Notes: generated by a model from the letters alone, not told the origin. DNA of 64,000 nt from Semisulcospira habei (GCA_036245525.1 BTPG01000003.1:138330671-138394670); one strand, 5' to 3'; numbered from the stretch's first letter, positions 44,003 to 53,995 are shown. Numbers and translations are program-made.

Positions 44003-44881
44003 TTAATCAGCAATTACATTTTGCAACTCTTCAAAAGTATACAATTTGCTGGCATAATAAAATGCAACAAGATCAATGTGTTCAAGGTTTATGTAAGTTA
44101 GACGAACAAAAGTTGTTTTGTCAACCACCACCTTGACAGTGGGAATACTGCTTGAAACATTAATAACATCATTATTTTTTGTAATGGCAATAAAGACCTT
44201 TGATGATTCTGTTACTGTTTCATTCCATGTAAGTTTAATTCCTTGTGCAATTTGAGCCTCTTTAGCAGTAGCAACAGATTTCATGATAATTTCAAATACT
44301 ATTGTCGCTTCTCTAGCCACGACTAAGCTTGCTGGCATAAACACAACAGAAGTATCTGATCTACCCTTTCTAGTTGTAAGAAGATATCTCCGTCTCTCAT
44401 AATTTTCAACTTTCAGTTTTTCTCTGCTATTGTTGTCTGGGGCAAAACTTGGAACAAGGCTTACAATAAGCGGCCCAGAATTAACAACCTTCCTAAACAC
44501 TAAGGCGCCTTCATCATCAGTGTATACATAAGGACTAATAAATTCAATCTTTATGTCCCAGTCAATTGTTGGAGGTGGTGCCGGTACAGGTGAAACAACC
44601 CACTTATTTCCCACATGTATTAAGTTGTAAGGCGCATTATTTACAGGTGGAGTAGGTACAGTAACATCACGCAGCTGACCAAGTTTAGGAATCTGTTTTT
44701 CACCATCTTTCATGTCAACAATTACTTTCCTCTTGTACATGCCATTTGAATCAAGTTCAAAACCATATATTTCTCCAATTTCCCCTTCCTTCTCAAAATC
44801 CTGCACGTCTGCCAAATCTTTTAACTCTGTTACTGGACATGCAACTGGTATGATTCTAGGCTTTGGACCAAGACCACTCAT
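44003..44881 (-). CDS. Polinton ORF 2: hypothetical, probably structural (292 aa)
   Basis: No recognised domain. The protein is rich in beta-forming segments, with a proline-rich hinge (VSPVPAPPPTIDWDIKIEFI) near residue 100. The second half has alternating hydrophobic strands (TSVVFMPASLVVAREATIVF, TKNNDVINVSSSIPTVKVVV). There is no signal peptide or membrane helix. It lies 21 bp from ORF 1 and from ORF 3 in the same leftward block as the penton-like candidate, so a virion role is plausible from context only. Start: ATG at 44881 after TATAAAAA. Confidence 0.65.
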   Translation of the reverse strand: MSGLGPKPRIIPVACPVTELKDLADVQDFEKEGEIGEIYGFELDSNGMYKRKVIVDMKDGEKQIPKLGQLRDVTVPTPPVNNAPYNLIHVGNKWVVSPVPAPPPTIDWDIKIEFISPYVYTDDEGALVFRKVVNSGPLIVSLVPSFAPDNNSREKLKVENYERRRYLLTTRKGRSDTSVVFMPASLVVAREATIVFEIIMKSVATAKEAQIAQGIKLTWNETVTESSKVFIAITKNNDVINVSSSIPTVKVVVDKTTFVRLTYINLEHIDLVAFYYASKLYTFEELQNVIAD

Positions 44882-44902
44882 TTTTTATAAACAAAAATAA
44901 AA

Positions 44903-45643
44903 TTATTTAATTTCTAACACAACACTAAAATCATGCATAAGAACTGGTTTACCATCCTGATTAGTTACAGATATACTCAGTGATTCAAAGAAACTAGAAC
45001 CTAATTTCTTAAACTGCAAATTAGGAAATCTAACAACTACACTTTCACAATACGGAGCAGTTCCAGTAGGTAAGCATCTCAACAAAGTTGAAGGCTTTCC
45101 ATTGTGTACATTTTCAGTCGTGTTTAGTTCTTTTAAATAAACATTTAGAAATGTGTGTACTGACAAATGAACAGGATATGTTCCAGTTATTTTAGTTACA
45201 ACTGACGTATAATGCCATCCACTAGTACCATTATCTGTAAAACCCATTACCCAATTTACAGGCATTGTATTTCTGTCTATTAAACCAAGTAAATATGCAA
45301 GTTCAGTTGAAAATAAAGGTATAGTGCCTGTAGGAATTTCTAATTCAACAAACAAGTTAGCTTGATTTAAAGTTGCTTTAATTTTTAAATTATTTTGAAA
45401 CCATGTAGCTAAAGTACAAAAGTCATAATACCCAGATGGTATAAAGTGTGTATTAGTGTCCAAGCCACTATTACCAGCATTAACATAACTCATATAAAAA
45501 CTTGTATTATCCGTTACATTAAACCACTTTACTGTATAAAACATTTCATGGATAGCCACAGCCTTGTTACCATCACGATTATCAATCCCATTAGTTAACC
45601 ACACTGGTTTGCTTGTGTCAAGATTTGTTAAGGTAATAAACAT
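44903..45643 (-). CDS. Polinton ORF 3: penton-like minor capsid candidate (246 aa)
   Basis: The frame is open further upstream, but the ATG at 45643 (MFITLTNLDTSKPVWLTNG) is chosen: it has the element's usual AATAAAAATG context, and the longer start would overlap the divergent gene. Size (about 250 aa) and strand-rich composition fit the single jelly-roll minor capsid proteins of Polintons; SGYYDFCTLATWFQNNLKIK and a conserved-looking GSSFFESLSISV lie in predicted strands. Assignment rests on size, context and a general resemblance, not on a diagnostic motif. Only 22 bp separate it from the divergent ORF 4, so the two probably share a bidirectional promoter. Confidence 0.5.
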   Translation of the reverse strand: MFITLTNLDTSKPVWLTNGIDNRDGNKAVAIHEMFYTVKWFNVTDNTSFYMSYVNAGNSGLDTNTHFIPSGYYDFCTLATWFQNNLKIKATLNQANLFVELEIPTGTIPLFSTELAYLLGLIDRNTMPVNWVMGFTDNGTSGWHYTSVVTKITGTYPVHLSVHTFLNVYLKELNTTENVHNGKPSTLLRCLPTGTAPYCESVVVRFPNLQFKKLGSSFFESLSISVTNQDGKPVLMHDFSVVLEIK

Positions 45644-45665
45644 TTTTATTATCACATAAAAAAGG
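45644..45665. promoter_or_regulatory. 22-bp divergent intergenic region in the Polinton
   Basis: A short AT-rich spacer between two divergent start codons. Both sides read ATAAAAA towards the ATG. Any promoter elements must overlap the coding starts. Confidence 0.5.
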
Positions 45666-46892
45666 ATGGAATTTAAATCACCAACAATTAATACTGTAAA
45701 TGCATACCAATTTAATGTGGATGCCAAATACAATGTTGCACCAACCTATGAACAAAAAATAATTCAACTAAATCAGCTTGATATAGCTTTGTCTGAAGGA
45801 GATTTATTTCAAGTAAAAGTACCAAATCCATTTGACCATTACCTAAACCCTCCAATAACAGATGACTCAACTGCAAAAAGGTGGTCATCAAGCCCACTAC
45901 AGATGTTTCAAAACCAACTTAACTTTGCTATACTGTGTTCAACTACAGGCTGTGGTGTTTCATTCACAGACCACTTGAATCACCCAAACAAACTGATTAA
46001 GTCTGTCTATCGTTTCCATGTTTATTACCAGCTTAGACGTATACTGTCAGAACTGCATACACCATTACCAACTGAATCCAGTTTTAATCAGTTTAATAAT
46101 CCCATGGATATGAAAGCATTTGAACGCATCTGTAATGAATTTAACATAAGCACTAAGTATGACTTTACACAAAAACTTGATGATCACAAAGGCCTGGGAA
46201 CATTGTATTATGCTATGAGTCACAGACAATACCCACAAGATTACTACCCTGGTTACACTTCATTCTCATCAAAATCTGAAGTCTGGTTAGGCTCAATTGA
46301 ACAGAAACAGTCTAATGCCTGGACCACATTTGTCTTAGATAAATCTGACGGGTTTACTCAAGCGGGAGTCGAGCGCGTAAATGAGTCTATCAGAACATAT
46401 GTCTGGTGTTTACTAGGAGCACAATCACTAACAAAATCAAACATTTTGAATGGAAGTGGTAAATTTGAAGCACAAAAACAGTTTCTTGCAAATCTTGAAG
46501 ATTCAATTAACTCAACAGTTGATCTCCCATCAAGCATACAACGCTACCAAGACGTTTTAAGATATGCCAGATCAAAAGTTGACTTTGTAGTTGGCATCGG
46601 GTTATACATGTTACCATCTGACCTTCAACTCCAAATGGGTACAATAACAAATTATAATAATGAAATCATTGTCGCTGGTCGTGATCAGAAATTAGGACTC
46701 AATCAATCTGTAAACTTGGGGGCCACAACCACACACGTACAGTCATTAAAATCATTACAGACGGTAACACCCCCAACACCGGCACTCATACAATCAGTAC
46801 AGTCAACCCCTGACACACATGAGTCGGAAAGAACTGCATTGGTAATAGGTCTAACAGGATTAGGGGTTTTACTTCTTTATCTGTTTCATTAA
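45666..46892 (+). CDS. Polinton ORF 4: tail-anchored hypothetical protein (408 aa)
   Basis: No named family is recognised. Residues 1-360 are soluble, with short hydrophobic patches (LQMFQNQLNFAILCSTTGCG, IRTYVWCLLGAQSL) and an HKGLGTLYYAM segment near residue 178. A Pro/Thr/Ser-rich linker (VTPPTPALIQSVQSTPDT) precedes a C-terminal membrane helix (ALVIGLTGLGVLLLYLF) that ends the protein, so it should be tail-anchored. It is convergent with ORF 5 and their 3' ends overlap by 24 bp. A single C-terminal helix could fit a virion membrane or vertex protein; this is inference. Confidence 0.68.
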   Translation: MEFKSPTINTVNAYQFNVDAKYNVAPTYEQKIIQLNQLDIALSEGDLFQVKVPNPFDHYLNPPITDDSTAKRWSSSPLQMFQNQLNFAILCSTTGCGVSFTDHLNHPNKLIKSVYRFHVYYQLRRILSELHTPLPTESSFNQFNNPMDMKAFERICNEFNISTKYDFTQKLDDHKGLGTLYYAMSHRQYPQDYYPGYTSFSSKSEVWLGSIEQKQSNAWTTFVLDKSDGFTQAGVERVNESIRTYVWCLLGAQSLTKSNILNGSGKFEAQKQFLANLEDSINSTVDLPSSIQRYQDVLRYARSKVDFVVGIGLYMLPSDLQLQMGTITNYNNEIIVAGRDQKLGLNQSVNLGATTTHVQSLKSLQTVTPPTPALIQSVQSTPDTHESERTALVIGLTGLGVLLLYLFH

Positions 46893-48086
46893 ATAACCCA
46901 CTATTAACCCTCCTACTGTCACCAAAAAGACCCACACATGTTCTGCCATAAACCCTACTGCCTTTGCCGCTGTACTAATCAGCCAACTGACAACAGTGCC
47001 TATAATGCCAGGCAAAGCGTCCATTGCTTTCACAGCCAATTTCTTAAGCAAGTCTGATATGTGAGACAGTTGTTTCTTTACCCACGACTGTAAGTCTTTT
47101 GGATCTGTGGGGACTGGGGTTGGTGGTGCTGGAGGTGGAGAACCACCCCCGGAGACAGCCAACACAACTGTACTGATAATAAACCCCAGAGCTGTAATTA
47201 AACTGGCAATTGTGATACCCTGTTCTCTGAAAAGTGTTTTTAGTCTCTCAGCCAGAGTAGTGTCTTCGTGAAGTATTTTTTGAATAGTTTCTCTAATCCT
47301 GTTGACCTGTGATTTTAGTTTTTGTCTTCCAATACTAATCGCTTCTAACCTTCCTGATCTTTCTATCTGCAAATCATTTAATCTGTCTTGAATTCTTTCT
47401 TTCATTTCTGCGTCAAGATTTCCATTGTCTGCGGTAGCCAGTTTCTCTTTTTCACGTTCTATGTGTTTATCAAGCTCACCCAGTTTGGCAACATTGTTTA
47501 CCATATCACCTCTTATCGTCTGCATTAATTTATTCAACCCTATAATCTCTCTCATTGACAAAGGTGAGTCACCAATTGTTTTTAATTCGTCATTTATTTG
47601 TCCTTCTGTAAATGAGGTTTCTTGTATCACTGTGTTTGCTATTTCTGGTAGGCTTGTTACTGGTGCCATTTCAATCTGTTGCCCTGTTGGCAACTTTGTT
47701 TGCGTGTCTTGAAGCATACTAACCAGTCTTGGGGGAACAGGAGACCCTCCAATACCAAGGTATCTTGCCAACCCAGAGTTACCACCGACTTCACCTTTAA
47801 TTGTACTTAAAGCTCTAAACTTAGAAGGATTATTTTTATGTGTTAGATATATTTTCCCTCTGTCTGTATTTACAAATAAGTGCCCTTTATCATATTCAAA
47901 TTGATTAGGATCTATTACATCTGGGCGCGCTCCAACACTGTCATAAAATGAGTTTACTTTGTCTTTTAACAGTTCATGATACAAAGGAGAACTAGTTACC
48001 ATTCCAGTCATATCTGTGATACTGGTATCTGAGGCATCCATGACATCCATGTTAAACTCTTCATGATTAAATCCTCCCGCTGCCAT
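46869..48086 (-). CDS. Polinton ORF 5: membrane protein with coiled coil (405 aa)
   Basis: The N-terminal 200 residues are polar. A long coiled coil (about 205-290, LDKHIEREKEKLATAD, MKERIQDRLNDLQIE) follows, with LAERLKTLFREQGITIASL at about 300. Hydrophobic segments are ASLITALGFIISTVVLAVSG (about 315), a proline-rich loop, an amphipathic helix (WVKKQLSHISDLLKKLAVKA), LPGIIGTVVSWLISTAAKAV and VWVFLVTVGGLIVGYLM at the end. I believe similar proteins recur beside Polinton capsid genes in invertebrate genomes, but give no function. It is divergent from the capsid gene, with 40 bp between the two start codons. Confidence 0.68.
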   Translation of the reverse strand: MAAGGFNHEEFNMDVMDASDTSITDMTGMVTSSPLYHELLKDKVNSFYDSVGARPDVIDPNQFEYDKGHLFVNTDRGKIYLTHKNNPSKFRALSTIKGEVGGNSGLARYLGIGGSPVPPRLVSMLQDTQTKLPTGQQIEMAPVTSLPEIANTVIQETSFTEGQINDELKTIGDSPLSMREIIGLNKLMQTIRGDMVNNVAKLGELDKHIEREKEKLATADNGNLDAEMKERIQDRLNDLQIERSGRLEAISIGRQKLKSQVNRIRETIQKILHEDTTLAERLKTLFREQGITIASLITALGFIISTVVLAVSGGGSPPPAPPTPVPTDPKDLQSWVKKQLSHISDLLKKLAVKAMDALPGIIGTVVSWLISTAAKAVGFMAEHVWVFLVTVGGLIVGYLMKQIKK

Positions 48087-48126
48087 TGTTTTATTAATTT
48101 ATTATTTTTTATTGTGCCTAATAAAA

Positions 48127-49410
48127 ATGACACAGTCTTACGGATCAAAGTTAGACCCATACAGAAAACTACGTGAGCCTCTGGGTGTTAAGGGCATTCG
48201 ACAATCGATAGTCATCACAAAAAATCCTAGTACAATAGACCAGAACCAAACACTTACAGTCAAGTTTCCAAACCTAGGACCCAGTGACGTTATTGTTCCT
48301 GGCACTGCACGCCTTGCTTTTAATATTGAACTATCATCAGATGCAGACGTGAACAGAACACTAGTTGACAATCTTGGCAGAGCAATTGTTAGAACTATTA
48401 AAGTAAAACTTGAAGGACAGGAAGTGTTTAGTCTTGACGACTCAGATGTATTCTACTGTTACAAAGACCTTTGGCTAACAAGAGAAGAACGAGAAGACCA
48501 TATTTACCAAGGCATACAGCCAGATAATGTTGGTAAACTTCGAATCGACGCCGGAGATAAAGTAACTAATACAGCCATGGATGTTATAATGGCCGAAACA
48601 TATGGATCCAGATTCTACATTCCACTTGAGTTTGAAATCCTAACAGCTCATCTGCCTTATTATCAAGGAGCACTGAATGACCGTCTGAGTTTTGAACTAA
48701 CCTTCAATGACTACTCCAAAGTTATAAAATCATCTGCCACAGATGCAACATACAAGATCTCTAACATTTTCTTGGAATACGAAATTGTCACACATACTGA
48801 ACTAGCCAGACTCATTCAAAATCAGTATCAGTCAAGACTTCCAATTTATTATGACAGGGTGATTAGACACAGTTTAATGCAAAAAGACAAGAGCGACCCA
48901 ATGTGGAACATAAACTTGAACACACCTGCCAGGTCATTGAAAGGTATTCTTATGTTGTTTGTTGAACCTGTGAGTCCATACAAACGGGATTCAGAAAAAT
49001 TCTACAATCCTAAGATTACACATTTGTCCTGCACAATCGAAGGCCGTCCTAATCAAGTGTACGCGTCTGGAATGCTGCCTTATCAACACTACGATGAGAT
49101 CACAAAGTATTTTGCGGGTGGAAGGATTAGAGATAAACCAGCAAACATTGCGTGCAAAGATCTACATCTGTATGACGTTAGGATTGGTCAATACCTGACA
49201 AACAAGTATGCACTGTGGTTAGACCTGCGTAGTACAGATGATGACTATCTTCATGGGTCAGGACGAACTGTTGAGAATGGTAGTGATGGAATAACAATTC
49301 AGATACAAAAGAAGGTTGAAACTGCTGCAGCCATAAACATATATTTGTATCTAATTTATGACGCACAACTCAATATTGCAGAAAGCAGACTGAGTGGACA
49401 CATATATTAA
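48127..49410 (+). CDS. Polinton major capsid protein candidate (427 aa)
   Basis: Start ATG at 48127 (MTQSYGSKLDPYRK) after TAATAAAA; the frame upstream has no earlier ATG. The protein is strand-rich, with the repeated pattern expected for a double jelly-roll capsid protein: TLTVKFPNLGPSDVIVPGT, LAFNIELSSDADVNRTL, RTIKVKLEGQEVFSLDDSDV, then a second half with LSFELTFNDYSKV, ILMLFVEPVSPYKRDS and a C-terminal INIYLYLIYDAQL strand. At 427 residues it is shorter than many Polinton major capsid proteins. It is directly followed by the packaging ATPase gene. Identification is from family resemblance and gene order; no catalytic motif exists to confirm it. Confidence 0.75.
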   Translation: MTQSYGSKLDPYRKLREPLGVKGIRQSIVITKNPSTIDQNQTLTVKFPNLGPSDVIVPGTARLAFNIELSSDADVNRTLVDNLGRAIVRTIKVKLEGQEVFSLDDSDVFYCYKDLWLTREEREDHIYQGIQPDNVGKLRIDAGDKVTNTAMDVIMAETYGSRFYIPLEFEILTAHLPYYQGALNDRLSFELTFNDYSKVIKSSATDATYKISNIFLEYEIVTHTELARLIQNQYQSRLPIYYDRVIRHSLMQKDKSDPMWNINLNTPARSLKGILMLFVEPVSPYKRDSEKFYNPKITHLSCTIEGRPNQVYASGMLPYQHYDEITKYFAGGRIRDKPANIACKDLHLYDVRIGQYLTNKYALWLDLRSTDDDYLHGSGRTVENGSDGITIQIQKKVETAAAINIYLYLIYDAQLNIAESRLSGHIY

Positions 49411-49429
49411 AATTATATTGTGTATTAAA

Positions 49430-50035
49430 ATGAACCTAATGACCCTTGACCCACACTGTGGCTTATTTTGTGGTGCGACAGGGTGTGGGAAAACTGAATT
49501 TGTACTTAACCTATTACAAACAAGATACATACACCACTTTGAAAACATTGTAATATTTTGTCCAACAATAAAACACAACAAAGCTTATCACAACCGTTTT
49601 TTTATTTGGACTGACAACAACATTTACTTAGTTGACCCTGAAAAGAAACTGAATGAATACCTACAATATTTTTACAAGCAATTTGAAGGACAGCCAACTT
49701 TATTTATTGTCGATGATTGCTCTGCAGAGAAAGACATTGTCAAAAAGAGAAATACTTTATCAGAACTTGCTTTCAGTGGCAGACACGCAAACGTCAGTGT
49801 ATGGATTCTCACTCAGAAATATAATGCTGTACTGAAAGATTTTCGAGAGCAGTTAAAGTTTATCTGTTTGTTTTACTGTAAGGATCGTGACAGCTTCGAA
49901 GACTGTCTCAGAGAAAACGATGTCATTCCAAATAAGCATGAACGTGATGATGTAAAAAATAAACTGAAATCGACTAAGCACCTAAAGCTTATTTTAAAGA
50001 CAGATCAGCCCACTGGGTATGGGTTAGTAAATTAA
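49430..50035 (+). CDS. Polinton genome-packaging ATPase (FtsK/HerA, A32-like; 201 aa)
   Basis: Start ATG at 49430 (MNLMTLDPHCGLF), 19 bp after the capsid stop; the open frame further upstream has no ATG. Walker A is GATGCGKTEF (residues about 14-23) and Walker B is PTLFIVDDC (about 96-104). The downstream sensor segment SGRHANVSVWILTQKYNAV resembles the conserved Gln-containing motif of the A32/FtsK-HerA packaging ATPases, and the C-terminal half ends HLKLILKTDQPTG. Length is typical of Polinton ATPases (200-240 aa). The product should power DNA packaging into the capsid. The frame is intact. Confidence 0.92.
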   Translation: MNLMTLDPHCGLFCGATGCGKTEFVLNLLQTRYIHHFENIVIFCPTIKHNKAYHNRFFIWTDNNIYLVDPEKKLNEYLQYFYKQFEGQPTLFIVDDCSAEKDIVKKRNTLSELAFSGRHANVSVWILTQKYNAVLKDFREQLKFICLFYCKDRDSFEDCLRENDVIPNKHERDDVKNKLKSTKHLKLILKTDQPTGYGLVN

Positions 50036-50058
50036 TTTATCTTTTTGGTTTGTCTATA

Positions 50059-50457
50059 AAAATGACGGACGGACAAGATGATCAAAATTGGCCTATTGGT
50101 AAATTCATGGATATTACATCGAGTTTCAGGGGTTTTATGCTTATTAGTGACTTAAAAACACAAGTTAGATGCCCTTTTTCAACACTCCCAACACCGATGA
50201 AGATATACATGACATATAGTTTTTATCTTGGATATTCTAATACTTTTCCACTTTATAATAATAGGACAGCATATTTTTTTAGTTTATGATGCTAAATCTG
50301 ACTGGTTTAAGATTATGTGTTTACAAATATACCATCAAATAAAAAAAGAAAATAAAAATATTAAATTTATTACTGTTAATAAAACAATATTACACATGCA
50401 AAAGATTGAACATGATACAACAGAAGACATATCGTCAAAGTGGCTTATTAGTTGGTG
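50059..50457 (+). pseudogene. Polinton small ORF, possibly frameshifted
   Basis: ATG at 50059 after CTATAAAA opens a frame (MTDGQDDQNWPIGKFMDITS) that stops at 50289. A second frame, offset by one base, is open to 50457 (FLVYDAKSDWFKIMCLQIYH, ending SSKWLISW). A seven-T run at 50275-50281 lies at the crossover, so one protein of about 130 residues with a one-base shift is likely. I do not recognise it. Its place between ATPase and polymerase could suit a protease, but no His/Cys triad pattern of the adenovirus protease is visible. Confidence 0.45.
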
Positions 50458-50550
50458 ATTAATTTTGTCTATTTTATAGATTTTAGTCAATAAAGTGCCA
50501 TTTTCATTATATAATTTTCTATTTATTTTTTTGTCGGACAAATAAAAAAG

Positions 50551-53313
50551 ATGGACAACCATCAAAGATTAAGAAACGTGTTTCACACAACTGACTTACC
50601 TATATCTAATATTTACAATGTCTATGAATCAATAGAAAGCTCTTTTACCGTAATACAAGAAAATCTTCTTTCTGGTAGTATAAAAATTCAGATTGTTGCA
50701 AAAATAGAATTTGCCAGAGATGTTGGTGAAGTTATTGTAACATATATCTCGACAAGGCAGCACACAGTTAATTCGAGAAGAGAACTAGAGAAAGTGTTTA
50801 GAGAAAGATTGTTACCAGACTTCCATGAAGCAATTGACAGAGCAGAAATGCAAGGGTCTGGCTGGCATGAAGGCCTTGTACATGAACTACAACTGAAGCA
50901 GTCAAGATATCATCCTATTTTAGGTAGATCTTGGATACCACTACCAATAGAGGTTGCAAACAAAAAGGCTGTAGTCAATATTCAAAACAATGATAATTTA
51001 TGTTTTATGTGGTGTGTGCTTGCTAAACTTCATTTTGTAAAAGCAAAACCTGATCGTGTATCTAACTATACCAAATTTGTAAATGAACTCAACTTCAGTG
51101 GCATTGAGTTCCCTGTTAAAATAGAGGACATAGACTTGTTTGAAAAACTAAATCCTGGTATATCTGTGAATGTGTTTGTGTGGGAAAATGAATCTGAGAA
51201 TAAGTTACAGCCAATTAGAGTATCTCCAATTGCCCCAACCTATGGGCAGCCAGAAGATAAACATGTTGACATGTTGCTAATTGGAGATGACAATAACTTC
51301 CACTACACAATTATCAGGAATATGTCACGTCTAATTTATTCACATACAACGAAACACAATGGGAAACAGGAAGTGTGCAAGAGATGTTTACAGAGATTCT
51401 CTTCTATTAAAATAGCACATAATCACATTTTACACTGCAGGTCAGCTGATGACATACAAACTGTACTTAAGTATCCAGATCCTGGTAGTCAAGTGTATTT
51501 TAAGAACTATGGGAATCAGCAAAAGCTGCCGTTTGTAGTGTATGCAGATTTTGAATCACTCGTTGTTCCATATGAGGGTCCAGTTCCAGAGTCATTACCA
51601 AAGACTATAAAACTAAGTGACCAAGTGGTGTGTTCTTTTGGATACATTCTTGTTAGGTCAGACGGTCTTCATTCAGAACCTGTTATCTACAGGGGTGAAA
51701 ATGCAGCATGCCTGTTTTTAACAGAAATGAGACAACTGTATAGTCAGGTAGTACAGTATCTCACAACATGTCAGATGCCTTTGGTGATGACAGAAGAAGA
51801 CAAACTAAAATTTGATACAGCAGAGACGTGTTGGATTTGTGAACAGCCTTTAGAGGGTGATAAAGTTCGTGATCATGATCACATAACTGGGCGTTACAGA
51901 GGAGCTGCACATAATAATTGTAACTTGTTATTAAAAATAGATCCTAAGACATACAAGTTACTAATCTTTTTTCACAATCTGAAGGGATATGATTCACACA
52001 TTATCATGCAGGCTGTAGACGAGTCGTACAAAAAAATTAGTTGTATTGCCCAGACAACTGAGAAATACTTGACTTTTAGGTTAGATAAATTAGCATTTTA
52101 TGACTCCATGCAACATTTGTCTTTAGGTCTTGCTAGTCTGGCAGAAGGACTGAGTGAGTATCCAATAACAAGTAAATATTTTGAGCCGGACTTGATTAAA
52201 AAAGGTGTTTATCCATATGAGTACATCAGTGACTGGGTAGTGTTTGAAGAAAGGAGACTGCCTCCAAAAGAGAAATTTTATTCTACACTAACTGGTAAAG
52301 GTATTTCTGACTCTGAATACCAGCATGCACTTGATGCGTGGGAAAAACTAGGGTGTCAGACAATTGGTGACTACCACGATCAGTACTTAAAGGCAGATGT
52401 TTGCTTGCTAGCAGATGTATTTGAAAGTTATCGTGAAAAGGGTTTGTTGCACTACAGTCTTGACCCTGCTTGCTACATAACTAGTCCTGGCATGACATGG
52501 GATGCATTTTTGAAATCCAGTAAGATATTTATAGACCTGTTGTATGATCGTACGATGGGTGAAATGGTGGAACGTGGATTGAGAGGTGGTATTAGTCTAG
52601 CAGCAAACAATTATGGCAAGGCAAATAATAAATATCTTGACGACTTTGACCCCTCAATGTCAAGGTCATTTATTACGTACTTGGATGCTAATAATTTGTA
52701 TGGATTTGCAATGTGTGAATTGTTGCCATTAAAAAACTTTTGTTTGTATGATTTGTCACAGTATGGCATAAAAAAATTAACAAAATATATTATGGATCGA
52801 GGTCAAAATGATGAAAAGGGTTGGATCTTTGAAGTAGACTTAGAGTATCCACGCCATTTACATGATTACCATAATGATTATCCATTAGCAGTTGAGAAAC
52901 TGAGTTTGAGTGGGAAAAAAGAAAACACCAAACTTGTACCAAATTTAAATGACAAATTCAATTACGTTTGTCACTATCGATTGTTACAGTTTTACATCAG
53001 ACATGGGTTAGTATTAAAGAAAGTTCACAGAGGAATTCAATTTGATCAGAGTGCTTTCATGAAAGATTACATAATGAAGAACACAACCCTTCGTGCCAGA
53101 GACGGTAACACTGCATTTGACAAAGACTTCTTTAAGCTTATGAACAATGCCTGTTTTGGCAAGACAATGGAAAATCCTCATCACCGCAAAGATGTGAGAC
53201 TGGTCACAACTGAATTGGGTGCAATTAAACTTACAAGTAAGCCTCAGTACACAGGGTATAAAGAATTTCATTCATCATTGTATGCTGTGTCACTCAAAAA
53301 AAAAGATTGTTAA
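50551..53313 (+). CDS. Polinton family B DNA polymerase, N-terminal and palm part (frameshifted)
   Basis: Start ATG at 50551. Residues 145-260 form a conserved N-terminal block (NDNLCFMWCVLAKL, FHYTIIRN). A C2-H-C zinc site (CKRC, HNHILHC) lies at 276-296. Exonuclease motifs are YADFES (Asp333/Glu335), HNLKGYD (475-481) and YLKAD (612-616). An endonuclease VII-like zinc insert (CWIC, RDHDHITGRYRGAAHNNCN) lies at 427-458. Polymerase motif A is LDANNLYG (Asp712) and motif B KLMNNACFGKTMEN (862-875). The frame ends prematurely after a nine-A run at 53296-53304; motif C lies in the next frame. This is the DNA_pol_B_2, protein-primed class that replicates the linear element. As sequenced, this copy is broken. 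Confidence 0.95.
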   Translation: MDNHQRLRNVFHTTDLPISNIYNVYESIESSFTVIQENLLSGSIKIQIVAKIEFARDVGEVIVTYISTRQHTVNSRRELEKVFRERLLPDFHEAIDRAEMQGSGWHEGLVHELQLKQSRYHPILGRSWIPLPIEVANKKAVVNIQNNDNLCFMWCVLAKLHFVKAKPDRVSNYTKFVNELNFSGIEFPVKIEDIDLFEKLNPGISVNVFVWENESENKLQPIRVSPIAPTYGQPEDKHVDMLLIGDDNNFHYTIIRNMSRLIYSHTTKHNGKQEVCKRCLQRFSSIKIAHNHILHCRSADDIQTVLKYPDPGSQVYFKNYGNQQKLPFVVYADFESLVVPYEGPVPESLPKTIKLSDQVVCSFGYILVRSDGLHSEPVIYRGENAACLFLTEMRQLYSQVVQYLTTCQMPLVMTEEDKLKFDTAETCWICEQPLEGDKVRDHDHITGRYRGAAHNNCNLLLKIDPKTYKLLIFFHNLKGYDSHIIMQAVDESYKKISCIAQTTEKYLTFRLDKLAFYDSMQHLSLGLASLAEGLSEYPITSKYFEPDLIKKGVYPYEYISDWVVFEERRLPPKEKFYSTLTGKGISDSEYQHALDAWEKLGCQTIGDYHDQYLKADVCLLADVFESYREKGLLHYSLDPACYITSPGMTWDAFLKSSKIFIDLLYDRTMGEMVERGLRGGISLAANNYGKANNKYLDDFDPSMSRSFITYLDANNLYGFAMCELLPLKNFCLYDLSQYGIKKLTKYIMDRGQNDEKGWIFEVDLEYPRHLHDYHNDYPLAVEKLSLSGKKENTKLVPNLNDKFNYVCHYRLLQFYIRHGLVLKKVHRGIQFDQSAFMKDYIMKNTTLRARDGNTAFDKDFFKLMNNACFGKTMENPHHRKDVRLVTTELGAIKLTSKPQYTGYKEFHSSLYAVSLKKKDC

Positions 53314-53995
53314 ACTGGATAAGCCAGTATTCATTGGTATGGCTATTCTGGAGTTGTCAAAACTGTTAATGCTTGAATTTTATTATGATTACTTCAAACC
53401 AAAGTATCCTGAGTGTCGTCTGCTATACACTGACACTGACTCTATGATCATAGACGTGCCTACTGAAGACTTTTATGAAGACATGAAAACAGAGTTACAC
53501 ATGTATGACACATCTGATTACCCTAAAGACCATCCACTGTTCAACACACAAAACAAGAAAGTGCCTGGAAAGTTTAAGGATGAACTAAATGGTGTGCCAA
53601 TAGTTGAGTACGTTGGACTGAGATCAAAAATGTATTCTATACTGCATCAGAAAGGTAGTCAGTCGAAAGCCAAAGGAATTAAAAAAACAGCAATAAAAAA
53701 TAAAGACATTCGACATGAACATTACAAGCAAGTGTTAGATGGTGCATTAATGCCTGATTATCCAAACAAGACACTAAGATCAAACAAACATAATATTGAA
53801 ATGATTCAAACATATAAAAAGTCTCTAGCAGTTGGGGATACAAAAAGAGTGTTTCACACTAAGGAAAAAGCTTATGCACCAGGTCATTACAGGCTCAAAT
53901 TATCTGAAAAAATAGCTGATGAACTGTTTGATGAACTAATTGATGAATTGAAATTGTTAAAAATGAGTAACGGTGTCTGTGGGAATAATCTGTAA
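53306..53995 (+). pseudogene. Polinton DNA polymerase, C-terminal part in shifted frame
   Basis: Starting just after the nine-A run, this frame carries catalytic motif C (YTDTDSM near 53430), the following IDVPTEDFYEDMK and the thumb region, ending DELKLLKMSNGVCGNNL. Relative to the upstream part it is displaced by one base, consistent with one surplus base in the run. Together the two parts correspond to a polymerase of usual Polinton length (about 1,150 aa). Its 3' end overlaps the convergent integrase gene by 39 bp. Confidence 0.93.

Noticed and set aside
45643..45733. Longer start (45733) for the penton-like gene
   Set aside because: It would overlap the divergent ORF 4 coding sequence, whereas the ATG at 45643 has the element's common context.
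48112..48126. Upstream starts for Polinton genes (48112, 49394, 54920) and for LINE-D ORF2 (63046)
   Set aside because: These are TTG or GTG codons. For a eukaryotic element the first in-frame ATG (48127, 49430, 54908, 63037) is preferred.
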